A DNA stretch of 64,000 bases from Strigamia acuminata (GCA_949358305.1 OX442314.1:1054001-1118000), one strand, 5' to 3'; positions 20,258 to 31,965 are shown, numbered from the stretch's first letter. Made by a program: numbers and translations. The notes: generated by a model from the letters alone, not told the origin.

Positions 20258-21563
20258 TTTTTACAATGTTGAGAAAGCGTTCGCTTTCTTCTGCTTTTCC
20301 GGAGAATACAGGGATATCCGGGGGCTTCAAACTGTTAGTTTGAGGGACAGTGGCGGAACTTTTTCCTGCCTGCATTAATTTGTGCATGGTTGTGGCAATT
20401 GACGCGAGGTCATCAGCCGTCATTCCAAAACTACTGGGGGGGCGCGAGTTGTCGTTTGACGACCCGCCATTATTTGGTTGACTCGAGTTATTTTGACTTG
20501 AGCCACCACTATTAGGGTTGAAATTATTCGACCCTCCTTGATTTGACCTGCTGTGGTTACCAAAGTTCGAATGGTTATTCGAATTGCCTCGGTTCCCATA
20601 ATTCGAATGATTATTAGAATTACCCTGATTGTCAAAATTCGGACGGTTGTTCGAACTTTCTTGATTACCAAAATTCGGACGATAGTTCGAATTACCTGGC
20701 GTACCTCGATTCAAATAGTTATTTGAATTTCCTGGAGTTCCAGTAGAAGGATTATTTAAATCATTCGGATTATTTGGGTTATTCGAGTTTGGAGGAACTG
20801 GGTGACCCCTTTGCATGTTAGGTGCTGGACTAGAATTGTTTGCAAATCTAGAATTTGGGTCAAAACGGCGGTTTGGACCTCTTGTCGCACCTGAATTTGG
20901 GTTCGAATTTCCAGCGAGATTCGGACAACTATTTGATCCGTTTATAAAACTTGGATTAGGGTTGGCCATATTAGGCGGACCCAAATTCGCTCTGTTGAAC
21001 GTATTCTCAAAGTTCTCTGGATTTGTAAATCCTCTTTGTTGGTTGCGAGCGAAGTTATTCGCTCGTAATCGTTGTTGGAAAGCACGATTAAAATCTCCTG
21101 GTGTCAAATTCGACTGATCTTGACGAGGAGGTTGTGCATTTTTATTTCTATATCTAGAAATAGGCGTCGAAGGAGTGGGACTAAAATTATTTAATCTTTG
21201 GCTGGCTGGGGAATTAGGTTGCTCCGACGTAGCACGTTGCGCGTGTACAAAATCTAACACTTCGGTCAAAGATCTAAATTGGTTTGGGTTCAAACCGTGA
21301 TCCTGACAAAATAATAGACCGCCTCGGCCTAAATGAGAACCTTCAGGAATGCATTCCTCTTCTCCAGGCGGAGTAGGTTCTCGTGGAGCCCTATTCTCTC
21401 CAGATGGTCCGGCTGTTTCATTTGAAACGCCATTATGGACCGCGTGGTTTTCCACTTCTTCAGTTCCATTAGGAACAGGTATAAACCCGGATAGATTCAT
21501 TCCACCGGTCAAACAAGTTCTTTCCTTACCACGGGTGTTCATGTGATGCTGGTTATTAGTCAT
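20223..21563 (-). CDS. gypsy-A Gag, N-terminal part (Asn-rich)
   Basis: 446 codons. The first ~110 residues are Pro/Glu-rich and contain GGLLFCQDHGLNPNQF. Residues about 190-375 are very rich in Asn, Gly, Ser and Pro, with repeats of the type GNSNNxxNFGN, a prion-like low-complexity segment. The end (KPPDIPVFSGKAEESERFL) is the usual start of a gypsy capsid domain, which then continues in the other frame at 20257. The break therefore lies inside the capsid domain, which argues for a frameshift (mutational or programmed) rather than two separate proteins. ATG at 21561-21563; a second ATG seven codons on is also possible. Confidence 0.75.
   Translation of the reverse strand: MTNNQHHMNTRGKERTCLTGGMNLSGFIPVPNGTEEVENHAVHNGVSNETAGPSGENRAPREPTPPGEEECIPEGSHLGRGGLLFCQDHGLNPNQFRSLTEVLDFVHAQRATSEQPNSPASQRLNNFSPTPSTPISRYRNKNAQPPRQDQSNLTPGDFNRAFQQRLRANNFARNQQRGFTNPENFENTFNRANLGPPNMANPNPSFINGSNSCPNLAGNSNPNSGATRGPNRRFDPNSRFANNSSPAPNMQRGHPVPPNSNNPNNPNDLNNPSTGTPGNSNNYLNRGTPGNSNYRPNFGNQESSNNRPNFDNQGNSNNHSNYGNRGNSNNHSNFGNHSRSNQGGSNNFNPNSGGSSQNNSSQPNNGGSSNDNSRPPSSFGMTADDLASIATTMHKLMQAGKSSATVPQTNSLKPPDIPVFSGKAEESERFLNIVKNVAFLRKHVTR
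20440..20760 (-). repeat. Tandem Asn-rich repeat in gypsy-A gag
   Basis: Imperfect repeats of about 36 bases with attcgaa / aattacc motifs, encoding 11-12 residue units of the GNSNNxPNFGNQ type. Likely length-variable between copies. Confidence 0.65.
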
Positions 21564-22674
21564 AACTAAACTTAAAACTAAGAAAATTTCCTAAATCTGA
21601 GAGATAACGATGAAGTTGCAAACGTTCAGGAGGATCGCAAACGAAGCAGTGGTCACACTAGTTCGAATGGAAGTATGAATACTTCGATACACCTCTCTGA
21701 TTGGTCAAGTATCAACGCTAGTCTCGCGAGAGTCCAATCTCGTCCGAGATTGGTGGAAATCATCAAATTCGTGGAACCGTAATCTTGACAGACTCCAGTG
21801 TTATGACGTAGTCACCAAACAAAATGGATACTTTTCAAAATATTTTTATATTTTAAAATATCACCGCATTTATTAATAAATGAATGATCACCTTTATGGA
21901 ATTTTTTAAAGTTTTTAAACTCGTAATTTCAAAAGACGCGCCGATTCGTTTGAATCGACGGCTTTTCTGCACAACACAGGTTGCTAGGCAACACAACAGC
22001 GAGAATTCTTCTTCGCTAAAATTCGAATGGTATTCAATTCGTAAAATTCGATTTCAATGGCTTGAGATCACGATTTTTAACCAACATTTTAATGTAGATC
22101 AAGTCTGTAAATCAGGTAAACCCACTTTGAAATAAAATATAAATTTTAATTCCTTCGAAAAAAATGTCAATTTCTTTCTAATTTATTTAGGCAAATAAAT
22201 TTAGGTTTAACTTGAAGTCTCAAGCAAAATACATATGAAAGAGTATTCTAAAATTAAAACAACTGTTAAATTGATAGAATTCTTTAAGAATTCCATCAAA
22301 AGTCAACTTTTCAAAATTAGGCCCGACCGCGTGGTTTTGTCAGATTGTCGACGAAAAAATGACGTTACCCGGGCGGAACCAAATTCAACAAATTCGGGCA
22401 AGACTCTCATTCTCGGGGTTAGGCCTTTAGGCCTGACCACGCGGTAGAAATTATTATTTTGTTAAAACGTATAATTTCCACGACGGAGAATAAAGAACAA
22501 AGTGAGTTACACTTATTATCTCGCGAGAAGTTCTACAACAGAATAAAATATATTAAACATAAATAAATCTCAAACGAAATTTATTTTTCACACAAAAATT
22601 ACCATAAACGTTACACTACTCGAATTCATCATAGACATGCAAAACTTCAAATTTTATTTAAAATTTGGCAGCCT
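21564..22674 (-). other. gypsy-A 5' leader (1.1 kb)
   Basis: No convincing ORF. It holds an inverted repeat (GACCGCGTGG near 22325 and CCACGCGGT near 22437) that could form a stem in the RNA, as packaging signals do. Otherwise AT-rich. Confidence 0.5.
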
Positions 22675-22692
22675 ATCTCGGTAGAACCTCCA
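22675..22692 (-). other. gypsy-A primer-binding site, tRNA-Gln
   Basis: On the minus strand TGGAGGTTCTACCGAGAT starts two bases after the LTR end. It is complementary to a tRNA 3' end ATCTCGGTAGAACCTCCA, which fits animal tRNA-Gln (acceptor GGTTCTA with U73). Confidence 0.8.
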
Positions 22693-22694
22693 CT

Positions 22695-23795
22695 TGTGAC
22701 GATTCTACTTTTGGTTGATTTAATAGCCATTTAAGATAGTTAAATAATCGGTTTAAACAAGACGTTGCTAAGTTTAGCAACAACCTAACCGAGATAAGCT
22801 ACGGAAGCCTTCACAAACATGAATATGTAATCAAGTAGAAATAACTTACAGTTTCAGTGTGACATGACATATTTATTACTAAATACTAATAACAAAAGAT
22901 GGGTTCTGGACGCGTGTAAACGGGCGGCATCAACTGGTTGAGGATCCGGGCGAAGCCAGAGGGATACGGCTGACTTGCGGCATCGTCACAAATAGCGCTA
23001 CGGAGACGCGTTTGGTCCGCAGCTCGAATATCTAAACATGCGAAGAGTCCTTCGCATTAATCGGAATATTCGGCAGAATATTCCATGTTCCAAATGAATA
23101 AAAGTAAAGTGAGTAAAGTAATATAACAAATGAATTGTTATATAAATAATAATTGGGCGGGGACCGTCACGACAATTGAGAGAACGTCGCGGGAGTTGTT
23201 GAGACTCCATCCGCCAGCATGCCTTACGACGACAAGATCTCGTGATCAGGCGCCGAGTATTTAATTGTACGCTTTAACTCGCTATCGGTGGTACTAACCA
23301 CCAGGTAAACATTTATATGGACTTACCGGGTTTAAAAGATGTTGCCAATACAGGATTACCAATGCCCGAGTAATTTATTTAACACAGTGTTGTTCAACTC
23401 CTGTTCACGGGTTACTAACCCGGAGGGTACGATGGGGCGGGGACCGTCACGACGGTCGAGAGAACCATCGCGGGAGGATTTGACTCCTCCATCCGCCAGC
23501 ATGCCTTACGATGGCGGGATCCAACGATCGAGCACCGGGTAAAATATTATTTGGCCACTGCCGTTGGATTACCATTATCCAGGTAGTTATTTATCGCAAC
23601 ATCTACAGATATTACTCACGGGCTACCAACCCGGCGTGTTACTTGTGCATTAGGCCTTTACCGACTTTTAACGAGCGGAAGGACCAATCATAGAAAGACG
23701 GGAACCTGCGTGGGTTGTTTACAACAACCATCCTGCAGCGGACTGTGGCCAGTTAGCTGAGGGACCTACTTTCATTTAGCAAGGTCGTACTGTAT
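22695..23795 (-). repeat. gypsy-A 5' LTR, truncated (1101 of 1747 bp)
   Basis: Matches 2792-3892 at a constant 19903-bp offset without indels, then changes abruptly at 23796 to unrelated sequence. In element orientation the lost 646 bp are the outer U3 part, so the upstream promoter region is probably gone. Confidence 0.88.
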
Positions 23796-24104
23796 CCTTA
23801 TGGCGCGCATGCGGATTTTGCGGAGTGCGAAAGGGACCCCATTTTTAACATTACGGCTGCCTATATGCTGATCCCCTGTTCGCAATTTTGCGGCGGATTT
23901 TGCGGATTTTGATCAATCCGCAGAAATTGCACTTTACAAGTTTATTTTATGATTTTGTACCATTTTGTAACTTAAAAACACAAATGAACAATGTAATCAC
24001 TCTATAATGCTGTTGGTTTAATCAGCACATTGTACTGCACAAAAACGCGCGCGCTCGCGATAGTACATCACCAAATGTACTTGCACTCACTCAAGTGGCA
24101 TTTT

Positions 24105-24250
24105 TAGCCATTTTTCGTAGTAAAAATGGCCGTTTTTCGTCAAAATGGTCATTTTCAGCCATTTTTCATAGTGAAAATGGCTTTCTTCGTCGTTTTTTCT
24201 ATAAAAAATGGCTGTTTTTCATCAAAAATGGCCGTTTTCATCATTGAAAC
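24105..24250. repeat. CCATTTTT/AAAAATGG hairpin array
   Basis: About five short inverted repeats in which ccattttt or a variant is followed after 7-15 bases by aaaaatgg. Perhaps a MITE relic; no target duplication could be set. Confidence 0.45.
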
Positions 24251-24444
24251 GTTATAAAAATGTAACTTTTCAATGGCGTTTTGACGGAACCGATAAATTT
24301 TGAAATTTCACACATTGAAACCCTAATACAGGTGAATTAGTGACGCCTAATTTGTTTTAACAAATAAAGCAAACTACATCTCGCAATTTTGCATCGTACC
24401 GCATCACCTCGCCTCATTTCCGGTCTGGAAAATTAATGAAAATT

Positions 24445-25410
24445 AATAAACGCCCCGGCGTTTATTTGAGGCAATACGGCAATACGGCAATTGGAACCCG
24501 AAAATAACGTGGGGCTGTGTGAAAACCTGGATTTGAATTTCGTCAACGCGCGCGTTGACGCATGGGGAATGTGGGGGTCCCTTCCCAGTCAATTTCACCC
24601 CTAAAATATCCCGAAATTGACGATACATGCATTTCCAGTTAGAAAAATTGAGCTTCATGTAAATTTTGATTGTTTAGCTTTTTTTTGAAATTTCACCAAT
24701 TTTCCTTATCTCCAGCTTTCCTCGCTCATTTGACACCAAAATGACCTGCATTGAGGATTTTTCCCATAATCCTTTTCGCATGTATGGAGCGCAAACAGTC
24801 GCAATAAATGAATTCAGCGGAATTCGACCTTGAGTTTGCGACGCCATCTTGAATATGAGTAAAAGCACAGTATGGTGTCAATTATTCGAACTGATCGCGG
24901 AGCATGGGACAAAAATTGAATAAAAACGAAGAAATATGATTAAAATTCAACAGAAATCTACACAAAATGATAAAAAATGTATAAACATTGATCAGAAATC
25001 GACAAAAATCGACTGAAACCTGACAATAATCAATTCAGAATGACAAATAACGATTACAATTGGCAAAAATTGATCAAAAATACAGAAAAATCGATTAAAA
25101 ACCAGCAAAAAACGAACAGAAATCGATAAAATCAATTAAAAATCAACAAATAGCCATTTTGTTTGTTTTTGAACAAATTAAGAACTTTGAAAACACACGA
25201 CAATTTGAAAAAATAAAAACCGGGGTCAAATACGCGCAGCTACTCGTTTGAACGCCGGGGAGGTGTGGGTGATGTGCCTCGAATAAACGCCGGGGCGTTT
25301 ATTTATTACCAAGGCGGGATGTGAGGCGCGAATGAAAGCCCAAGTTGGACATTGCCTCGAATAAACGCCGGGGCATTTATTTATTTCCAAGACGGGAAGT
25401 GAGGCGAGAT
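24445..25410. repeat. Dispersed GAATAAACGCC-GGGGCGTTTATT palindromes
   Basis: Near-identical palindromes at about 24448-24470, 25282-25306 and 25357-25381, the last two in direct copies with following ccaagGCGGGATGTGAGGCG-like sequence. They look like ends of a short repeated element. Confidence 0.45.
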
Positions 25411-25910
25411 GATGCGGTGCGACGTATTCAAGGGGGTATTCAAGGCAGTACGCCATGTTTTTCACTATTATTCAAGGCAGTATGCCATGTTTTCCACTAT
25501 TATTCAAGGCCATGTTTTCCAGTATTTTATTTTTACCATTTTGTAAGTTTATTGCAATATGTATAAAGTTTATTGCTTTTTGTATGAAGAGTAGTATTCT
25601 TTGTGTAATGTGTCTTTATACACATCACACACAACGGTTTTTTCTGTTTTCTTCATGTTTATGTTTCGTGTATGCACGTGAAGCCCTGGCACATCTGTCG
25701 AACACCTGTACGCATTTGGACGCGCTCAAGGCGCTACATCGCGTGCTGAAACGCGCTGACGGCGCTACATCACGCATAGTAGCATATATATCACACACAT
25801 TTCGCGCCCACGACAAAGTACGAACTCATGGCGATCACCAAAGAACATTTACTTTTCCACACACGTTTTATTTTCTCACAGTCCTGTACACATTTAACTT
25901 GCGCGCGCAC

Positions 25911-28900
25911 TTGCTAATGCTACGGTCGACGGCGATTCGCATGCGCTATCCGCTGCATCAAACCCCAAATACCGATCAAAAATCGCAGAAAACACTAATC
26001 CCGACCCAAAAACCGCCAAAATTACCCTCAACACACGCCAACAACCTTCCACCACTTAAATTACACCGGAAAAAAACAATTTCAAACCGAAAAATCAACA
26101 AAAAAGGCCAAAAAAATATTGCAAACAAAGAGAAAAGATCAATTATCGAGGCAAATCCCCACCACAAAACAACGCATCGCCGGTATACACTTAAGCGTAC
26201 AGTGCACAACACTACTGTTTATTTTCAATGATCCAATAAATAAAATTTGAAACAAAGTTGAGTGGAATTGTACGTTTCTTGTATATTAAAGTTTTTATTT
26301 TGTTTGTTTACACTTAATTTTTTTTTTCCATCATAGAATGGCGACTCGATACTTTTGTAGCTCGAATTCACTTCGTAAACGTGGTCGGTGTTCATCACGC
26401 GTCAATGCGCTCGTGCAATAGTATAGGCGCGCATACGATTTGATGCGCGCAAAACTTGCAAAACTTGCACGGAATTTGGGCAATTTTTGACAAATTTCAG
26501 CAGATTTTTGCCTGTATTTGACAAATTTCAGAAGATTTTTGCCTATATTTGACAAATTTCAGAAGATTTCCTCAATCCTCAAACATTTGCTGAAATTTCT
26601 CATAAAATTTCTAAAATTAATTGAAATTTGTCTGAAATTTGTCTGGAATTTGTCAAATATTGTCAAAAATCCGTGGAAATTTGTCAAATACTGGCAAAAA
26701 TCCATGTAAATTTGTCAAAAATTGCCATAATTCGGTGCAAATTGTGTTAGATATTGGAAAAATTTATTTTAACGCTTCCAACGCGCCAGTAAATCGCGCG
26801 TGCACACGCATGGATTTTTTGTCATAGTTGGATGCGCGCAAACCTCACGTAACTTGCGCCAAAATTTGGCAATTTTTGACAAATTTCAGCAGATTTTTGC
26901 CAGTATTTGACAAATTTCCACTGATTTTTGACAATATTTGACCCAACAACTGCGCCACGTTCCAGGCGCCGGTTTAGGCATTTTAGACCCGTTTTAGACC
27001 GTTTTAGATGGCGAAAACGTTCTCTCCATCATTTTCTACCCCTGGGTGAGGTTTTCAGCGTTCATAATTGATGAAAAAGCTGTTTTCTAACTAGCTGTCC
27101 CATTGCTAGTTTTGGCGTCAGGTTTTAGCAACCTTCCGATCCGACTCTGTCGTCTGCACGACCTCCAAGACTGTTTTAGGGTTAATTTGAGTCAAATAAT
27201 TCATTCTGGGTGTTGTTTTGGGTTTTTTACAAGTGTGTTTTTGTAGTTTTTATTGGTTTCAAACATTGTCAATTCTTTATACAAGTGTAACTTTCATTTC
27301 TCTGTATTTTGAGAACTTTGCATTGCAGCAAAGTTCATTTCTTGCCCCTTAATTATTGTGTAATTGTTGGTTTTCAAGCCCGTTTTTTAACAATAACTTT
27401 ATTTGAAGTGCCTATTGTTTCAGGCACGTGCTTCCACGTGCCTTTTATTGTTGAGCAATTTCTTGGGCAGTTGCGCTCCTGTTGCTAGCATTGCCGCGCG
27501 TTCTCCGCGCGCGTACTCGCGTTTCGCATCACACACATTCGGATTCGATGGCCTATCGCGGCGGCACATTGTGCGGCATAGCGCGGCACGTTGCAATTGC
27601 TAATGCTACGGTCGACGGCGATTCGCATGCGCTATCCGCTGCATCAAACCCCAAATACCGATAAAAAATCGCAGAAAACACTAATCCCGACCCAAAAACC
27701 GCCAAAATTACCCTCAACACACGCCAACAACCTTCCACCACTTAAATTACACCGGAAAAAAACAATTTCAAACCGAAAAATCAACAAAAAAGGCCAAAAA
27801 AATATTGCAAACAAAGAGAAAAGATCAATTATCGAGGCAAATCCCCACCACAAAACAACGCATCGCCGGTATACACTTAAGCGTACAGTGCACAACACTA
27901 CTGTTTATTTTCAATGATCCAATAAATAAAATTTGAAACAAAGTTGAGTGGAATTGTACGTTTCTTGTATATTAAAGTTTTTATTTTGTTTGTTTACACT
28001 TAATTTTTTTTTTCCATCATAGAATGGCGACTCGATACTTTTGTAGCTCGAATTCACTTCGTAAACGTGGTCGGTGTTCATCACGCGTCAATGCGCTCGT
28101 GCAATAGTATAGGCGCGCATACGATTTGATGCGCGCAAAACTTGCAAAACTTGCACGGAATTTGGGCAATTTTTGACAAATTTCAGCAGATTTTTGCCTG
28201 TATTTGACAAATTTCAGAAGATTTTTGCCTATATTTGACAAATTTCAGAAGATTTCCTCAATCCTCAAACATTTGCTGAAATTTCTCATAAAATTTCAAA
28301 AATTAATTGAAATTTGTCTGAAATTTGTCTGGAATTTGTCAAATATTGTCAAAAATCCGTGGAAATTTGTCAAATACTGGCAAAAATCCATGTAAATTTG
28401 TCAAAAATTGCCATAATTCGGTGCAAATTGTGTTAGATATTGGAAAAATTTATTTTAACGCTTCCAACGCGCCAGTAAATCGCGCGTGCACACGCATGGA
28501 TTTTTCGTCATAGTTGGATGCGCGCAAACCTCACGTAACTTGCGCCAAAATTTGGCAATTTTTGACAAATTTCAGCAGATTTTTGCCAGTATTTGACAAA
28601 TTTCCACTGATTTTTGACAATATTTGACCCAACAACTGCGCCACGTTCCAGGCGCCGGTTTAGGCATTTTAGACCCGTTTTAGACCGTTTTAGATGGCGA
28701 AAACGTTCTCTCCATCATTTTCTACCCCTGGGTGAGGTTTTCAGCGTTCATAATTGATGAAAAAGCTGTTTTCTAACTAGCTGTCCCATTGCTAGTTTTG
28801 GCGTCAGGTTTTAGCAACCTTCCGATCCGACTCTGTCGTCTGCACGACCTCCAAGACTGTTTTAGGGTTAATTTGAGTCAAATAATTCATTCTGGGTGTT

Positions 28901-29284
28901 GTTTTGGGTTTTTTACAAGTGTGTTTTTGTAGTTTTTATTGGTTTCAAACATTGTCAATTCTTTATACAAGTGTAACTTTCATTTCTCTGTATTTTGAGA
29001 ACTTTGCATTGCAGCAAAGTTCATTTCTTGCCCCTTAATTATTGTGTAATTGTTGGTTTTCAAGCCCGTTTTTTAACAATAACTTTATTTGAAGTGCCTA
29101 TTGTTTCAGGCACGTGCTTCCACGTGCCTTTTATTGTTGAGCAATTTCTTGGGCAGTTGCGCTCCTGTTGCTAGCATTGCCGCGCGTTCTCCGCGCGCGT
29201 ACTCGCGCGTTTCGCATCACACACATTCGGGTTCAATGGCCTATCGCGGCGGCACATTGTGTGGCATAGCGCGGCACGTTGCAA
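25911..29284 (+). repeat. 1,686-bp satellite, block I (two units, plus orientation)
   Basis: The unit starts at ttgctaatgctacggtcg (25911) and recurs at 27597, an exact 1686-bp step. It contains a 31-bp subrepeat (tttgacaaatttcagcag type, near 26480-26560) present in both orientations, cgttttagacc-type ~11-bp repeats near 26984-27010, and CACGTGCTTCCACGTG near 27425. No protein-like frame is conserved beyond copying. The left edge joins unrelated sequence at 25910. Confidence 0.88.
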
Positions 29285-29345
29285 TTACGTGACGTGGCAC
29301 GTTGCTGTTACGTGACGCGATAGCCAGTATTTAAGCAGGGGATTC
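29285..29345 (+). promoter_or_regulatory. Promoter-like sequence facing into core P1 (left)
   Basis: Two TTACGTGACG boxes (29285-29294, 29308-29317; bZIP-type palindromic ACGT core), TATTTAAG at 29328-29335 and GGGGATTCC just after. The mirror copy at about 31905-31965 faces the opposite way. Only motif-based; no evidence of transcription. Confidence 0.35.
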
Positions 29346-29409
29346 CATCATCGTTTACACAAATGCGCATTGCAACGTGGAGGCGCATTCGAGTCCTTTT
29401 CCCAAGCGT

Positions 29410-30075
29410 TGAAAAAGGACAAAACTCGTATTCGATTCGAAAGCGAATCGAATACGATTTTTGTCCTTTTTCAACGCAAAATTGTATTCGATTCGCTTTC
29501 GAATCGAATACGAGTTTTGCCCTTCTTCAACGCGAAATCGTATTCGACTCGCTTTCGAGTCGAATGCGAATTTTTCCCTTCTTCAACGCGAAATCGTATT
29601 CGACTCGTTTTCGAGTCGAGTACGAGTTTTGCCCTTCTTCAACGCGAAATCGTATTCGACTCGTTTTCGAGTCGAATACGAGTTTTGCCCTTCTTCAACG
29701 CGAAATCGTATTCGACTCGTTTTCGAGTCGAGTACGAGTTTTGCCCTTCTTCAACGCGAAATCGTATTCGACTCGTTTTCGAGTCGAGTACGAGTTTTGC
29801 CCTTCTTCAACGCGAAATCGTATTCGACTCGTTTTCGAGTCGAATACGAGTTTTGCCCTTCTTCAACGCGAAATCGTATTCGACTCGTTTTCGAGTCGAG
29901 TACGAGTTTTGCCCTTCTTCAACGCGAAATCGTATTCGACTCGTTTTCGAGTCGAATACGAGTTTTGCCCTTCTTCAACGCGAAATCGTATTCGACTCGT
30001 TTTCGAGTCGAGTACGAGTTTTGCCCTTCTTCAACGCGAAATCGTATTCGACTCGTTTTCGAGTCGAATACGAGA
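29410..30075 (+). repeat. 56-bp hairpin tandem array (P1 left)
   Basis: Units start at 29466, 29522, 29578, 29634 and so on every 56 bp, about eleven units. Each contains a near-perfect hairpin with 13-bp arms (CGTATTCGACTCG and its complement) around TTTT, and about nine CpGs. Because 56 is not a multiple of 3 and the unit has no stop on this strand, all three frames stay open. Confidence 0.92.
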
Positions 30076-30115
30076 TAGTCGATGACCCGTTCCCGGACTT
30101 TGACTCGTACGACTC

Positions 30116-30535
30116 GTATTCGAGATGTATTCGAGATGTATTCGAGATGTATTCGAATCGTATTCGAGTCGCATTCGAGATGGTCGATGATTTCCACTCG
30201 CTCGTATACGCGTTGTATACGAGCTCGTATTTTGATCGTAATCGTAAACGAATCGTTTACAAGTCGTATACAAGTTGTATACGACGTGTATACACCTCGT
30301 ATACGAACGAAGTTTGGAAAATCCACCGGATACTTACTACGACATGAAAACACATAGTAGTCACATACGTCTTATTTGGAAATTGTGTTTTCACAAACTT
30401 CGTTCGTATACGAGGTGTATACACGTCGTATACAACTTGTATACGACTTGTAAACGATTCGTTTACGATTACGATCAAAATACGAGCTCGTATACAACGC
30501 GTATACGAGCGAGTGGAAATCATCGACCATCTCGA
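30116..30535. repeat. 11-bp phased GTATTCGAGAT / GTATAC arrays (P1)
   Basis: GTATTCGAGAT repeats start at 30116, 30127, 30138 and 30149. GTATAC hexamers start at 30204 and 30215, then 30266, 30277, 30288 and 30299, all spaced 11 bp. The GTATAC part is repeated inverted after an ~80-bp unique spacer (30314-30395). Confidence 0.92.
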
Positions 30536-31174
30536 ATGCGACTCGAATACGATTCGAATACATCTCGAATACATCTCGAATACGAGTCGTACGAGTCAAA
30601 GTCCGGGAACGGGTCATCGACTATCTCGTATTCGAGTTGTTACGAGTTCGTATTTTGATCGTATTCGTATTCGAATCGAATTCGAATCGTATTCGAATCG
30701 AATTCGAGTCGTATTCGAGATGGTCGATGATTTCCACTCGCTCGTATACGCGTTGTATACGAGCTCGTATTTTGATCGTAATCGTAAACGAATCGTTTAC
30801 AAGTCGTATACAAGTTGTATACGACGTGTATACACCTCGTATACGAACGAAGTTTGTGAAAACACAATTTCCAAATAAGACGTATGTGACTACTATGTGT
30901 TTTCATGTCGTAGTAAGTATCCGGTGGATTTTCCAAACTTCGTTCGTATACGAGGTGTATACACGTCGTATACAACTTGTATACGACTTGTAAACGATTC
31001 GTTTACGATTACGATCAAAATACGAGCTCGTATACAACGCGTATACGAGCGAGTGGAAATCATCGACCATCTCGAATGCGACTCGAATACGATTCGAATA
31101 CATCTCGAATACATCTCGAATACATCTCGAATACGAGTCGTACGAGTCAAAGTCCGGGAACGGGTCATCGACTA

Positions 31175-31840
31175 TCTCGTATTCGACTCGAAAACGAGTC
31201 GAATACGATTTCGCGTTGAAGAAGGGCAAAACTCGTACTCGACTCGAAAACGAGTCGAATACGATTTCGCGTTGAAGAAGGGCAAAACTCGTATTCGACT
31301 CGAAAACGAGTCGAATACGATTTCGCGTTGAAGAAGGGCAAAACTCGTACTCGACTCGAAAACGAGTCGAATACGATTTCGCGTTGAAGAAGGGCAAAAC
31401 TCGTATTCGACTCGAAAACGAGTCGAATACGATTTCGCGTTGAAGAAGGGCAAAACTCGTACTCGACTCGAAAACGAGTCGAATACGATTTCGCGTTGAA
31501 GAAGGGCAAAACTCGTACTCGACTCGAAAACGAGTCGAATACGATTTCGCGTTGAAGAAGGGCAAAACTCGTATTCGACTCGAAAACGAGTCGAATACGA
31601 TTTCGCGTTGAAGAAGGGCAAAACTCGTACTCGACTCGAAAACGAGTCGAATACGATTTCGCGTTGAAGAAGGGAAAAATTCGCATTCGACTCGAAAGCG
31701 AGTCGAATACGATTTCGCGTTGAAGAAGGGCAAAACTCGTATTCGATTCGAAAGCGAATCGAATACAATTTTGCGTTGAAAAAGGACAAAAATCGTATTC
31801 GATTCGCTTTCGAATCGAATACGAGTTTTGTCCTTTTTCA
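31175..31840 (-). repeat. 56-bp hairpin tandem array (P1 right)
   Basis: Mirror image of the array at 29410-30075, in the same order of variants. Confidence 0.9.
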
Positions 31841-31965
31841 ACGCTTGGGAAAAGGACTCGAATGCGCCTCCACGTTGCAATGCGCATTTGTGTAAACGAT
31901 GATGGAATCCCCTGCTTAAATACTGGCTATCGCGTCACGTAACAGCAACGTGCCACGTCACGTAA

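Larger units (their letters stand above)
2792..23795 (-). mobile_element. gypsy-A: large Ty3/gypsy LTR retrotransposon, 5' LTR truncated, carrying a nested copia
   Basis: Minus-strand order: truncated 5' LTR (22695-23795), tRNA-Gln PBS (22675-22692), leader, gag (21563-19316 in two frames), -1 frameshift signal, pol (19318-15204 and its displaced last codons 7953-7860), an extra ORF (6806-5289), a polypurine tract (4556-4539) and the 3' LTR (4538-2792). Without the copia insertion it is about 13.7 kb, large for Ty3/gypsy. The shared 1101 bp of the two LTRs show no indel and looked identical wherever I compared them, so the insertion is young. The left end lies in a host gene exon. The right end joins unrelated sequence at 23796, so no target duplication can be checked. 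Confidence 0.88.
23796..25910. other. Non-coding AT-rich region with short hairpin motifs
   Basis: No gene. It holds tgcggattttgcgg repeats (23809-23905), a hairpin-rich array of CCATTTTT...AAAAATGG units (about 24105-24250), degenerate A-rich (aaaaatcga) repeats (24900-25150) and the palindromic AATAAACGCC/GGCGTTTATT motif described separately. A 258-codon frame (25455-26231) runs from here into the satellite and is not gene-like. Confidence 0.5.
29285..31965. repeat. Palindromic core P1
   Basis: Order from each end inward: TTACGTGACG twice, TATTTAAG, a unique ~70 bp, the 56-bp hairpin array, an 11-bp array (GTATTCGAGAT), a GTATAC array, an ~80-bp unique loop, and the GTATAC array again inverted. 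The two halves mirror each other. Its left half recurs at a 16,056-bp offset as the left part of core P2. Confidence 0.88.

Noticed and set aside
25455-26231. 258-codon frame at the satellite border
   Set aside because: It spans a junction between unrelated DNA and satellite and has no domain.
29410-30075. CRISPR-like array (regular 56-bp repeats)
   Set aside because: There are no variable spacers; the whole unit repeats. The context is a eukaryotic retroelement-rich region.
29363-30353. Three overlapping long frames (205-325 codons) with repeating Phe/Arg/Ser peptides, and their mirror and P2 copies
   Set aside because: The 56-bp unit has no stop triplet on that strand and is not a multiple of three, so every frame is open. 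No gene-like composition or start.
29285-31965. Core P1 as a simple fold-back transposon inserted in the satellite
   Set aside because: An insertion would leave the satellite in the same orientation on both sides. Here it is inverted, so the core is the centre of an inverted duplication. A fold-back element that later triggered the inversion remains possible.
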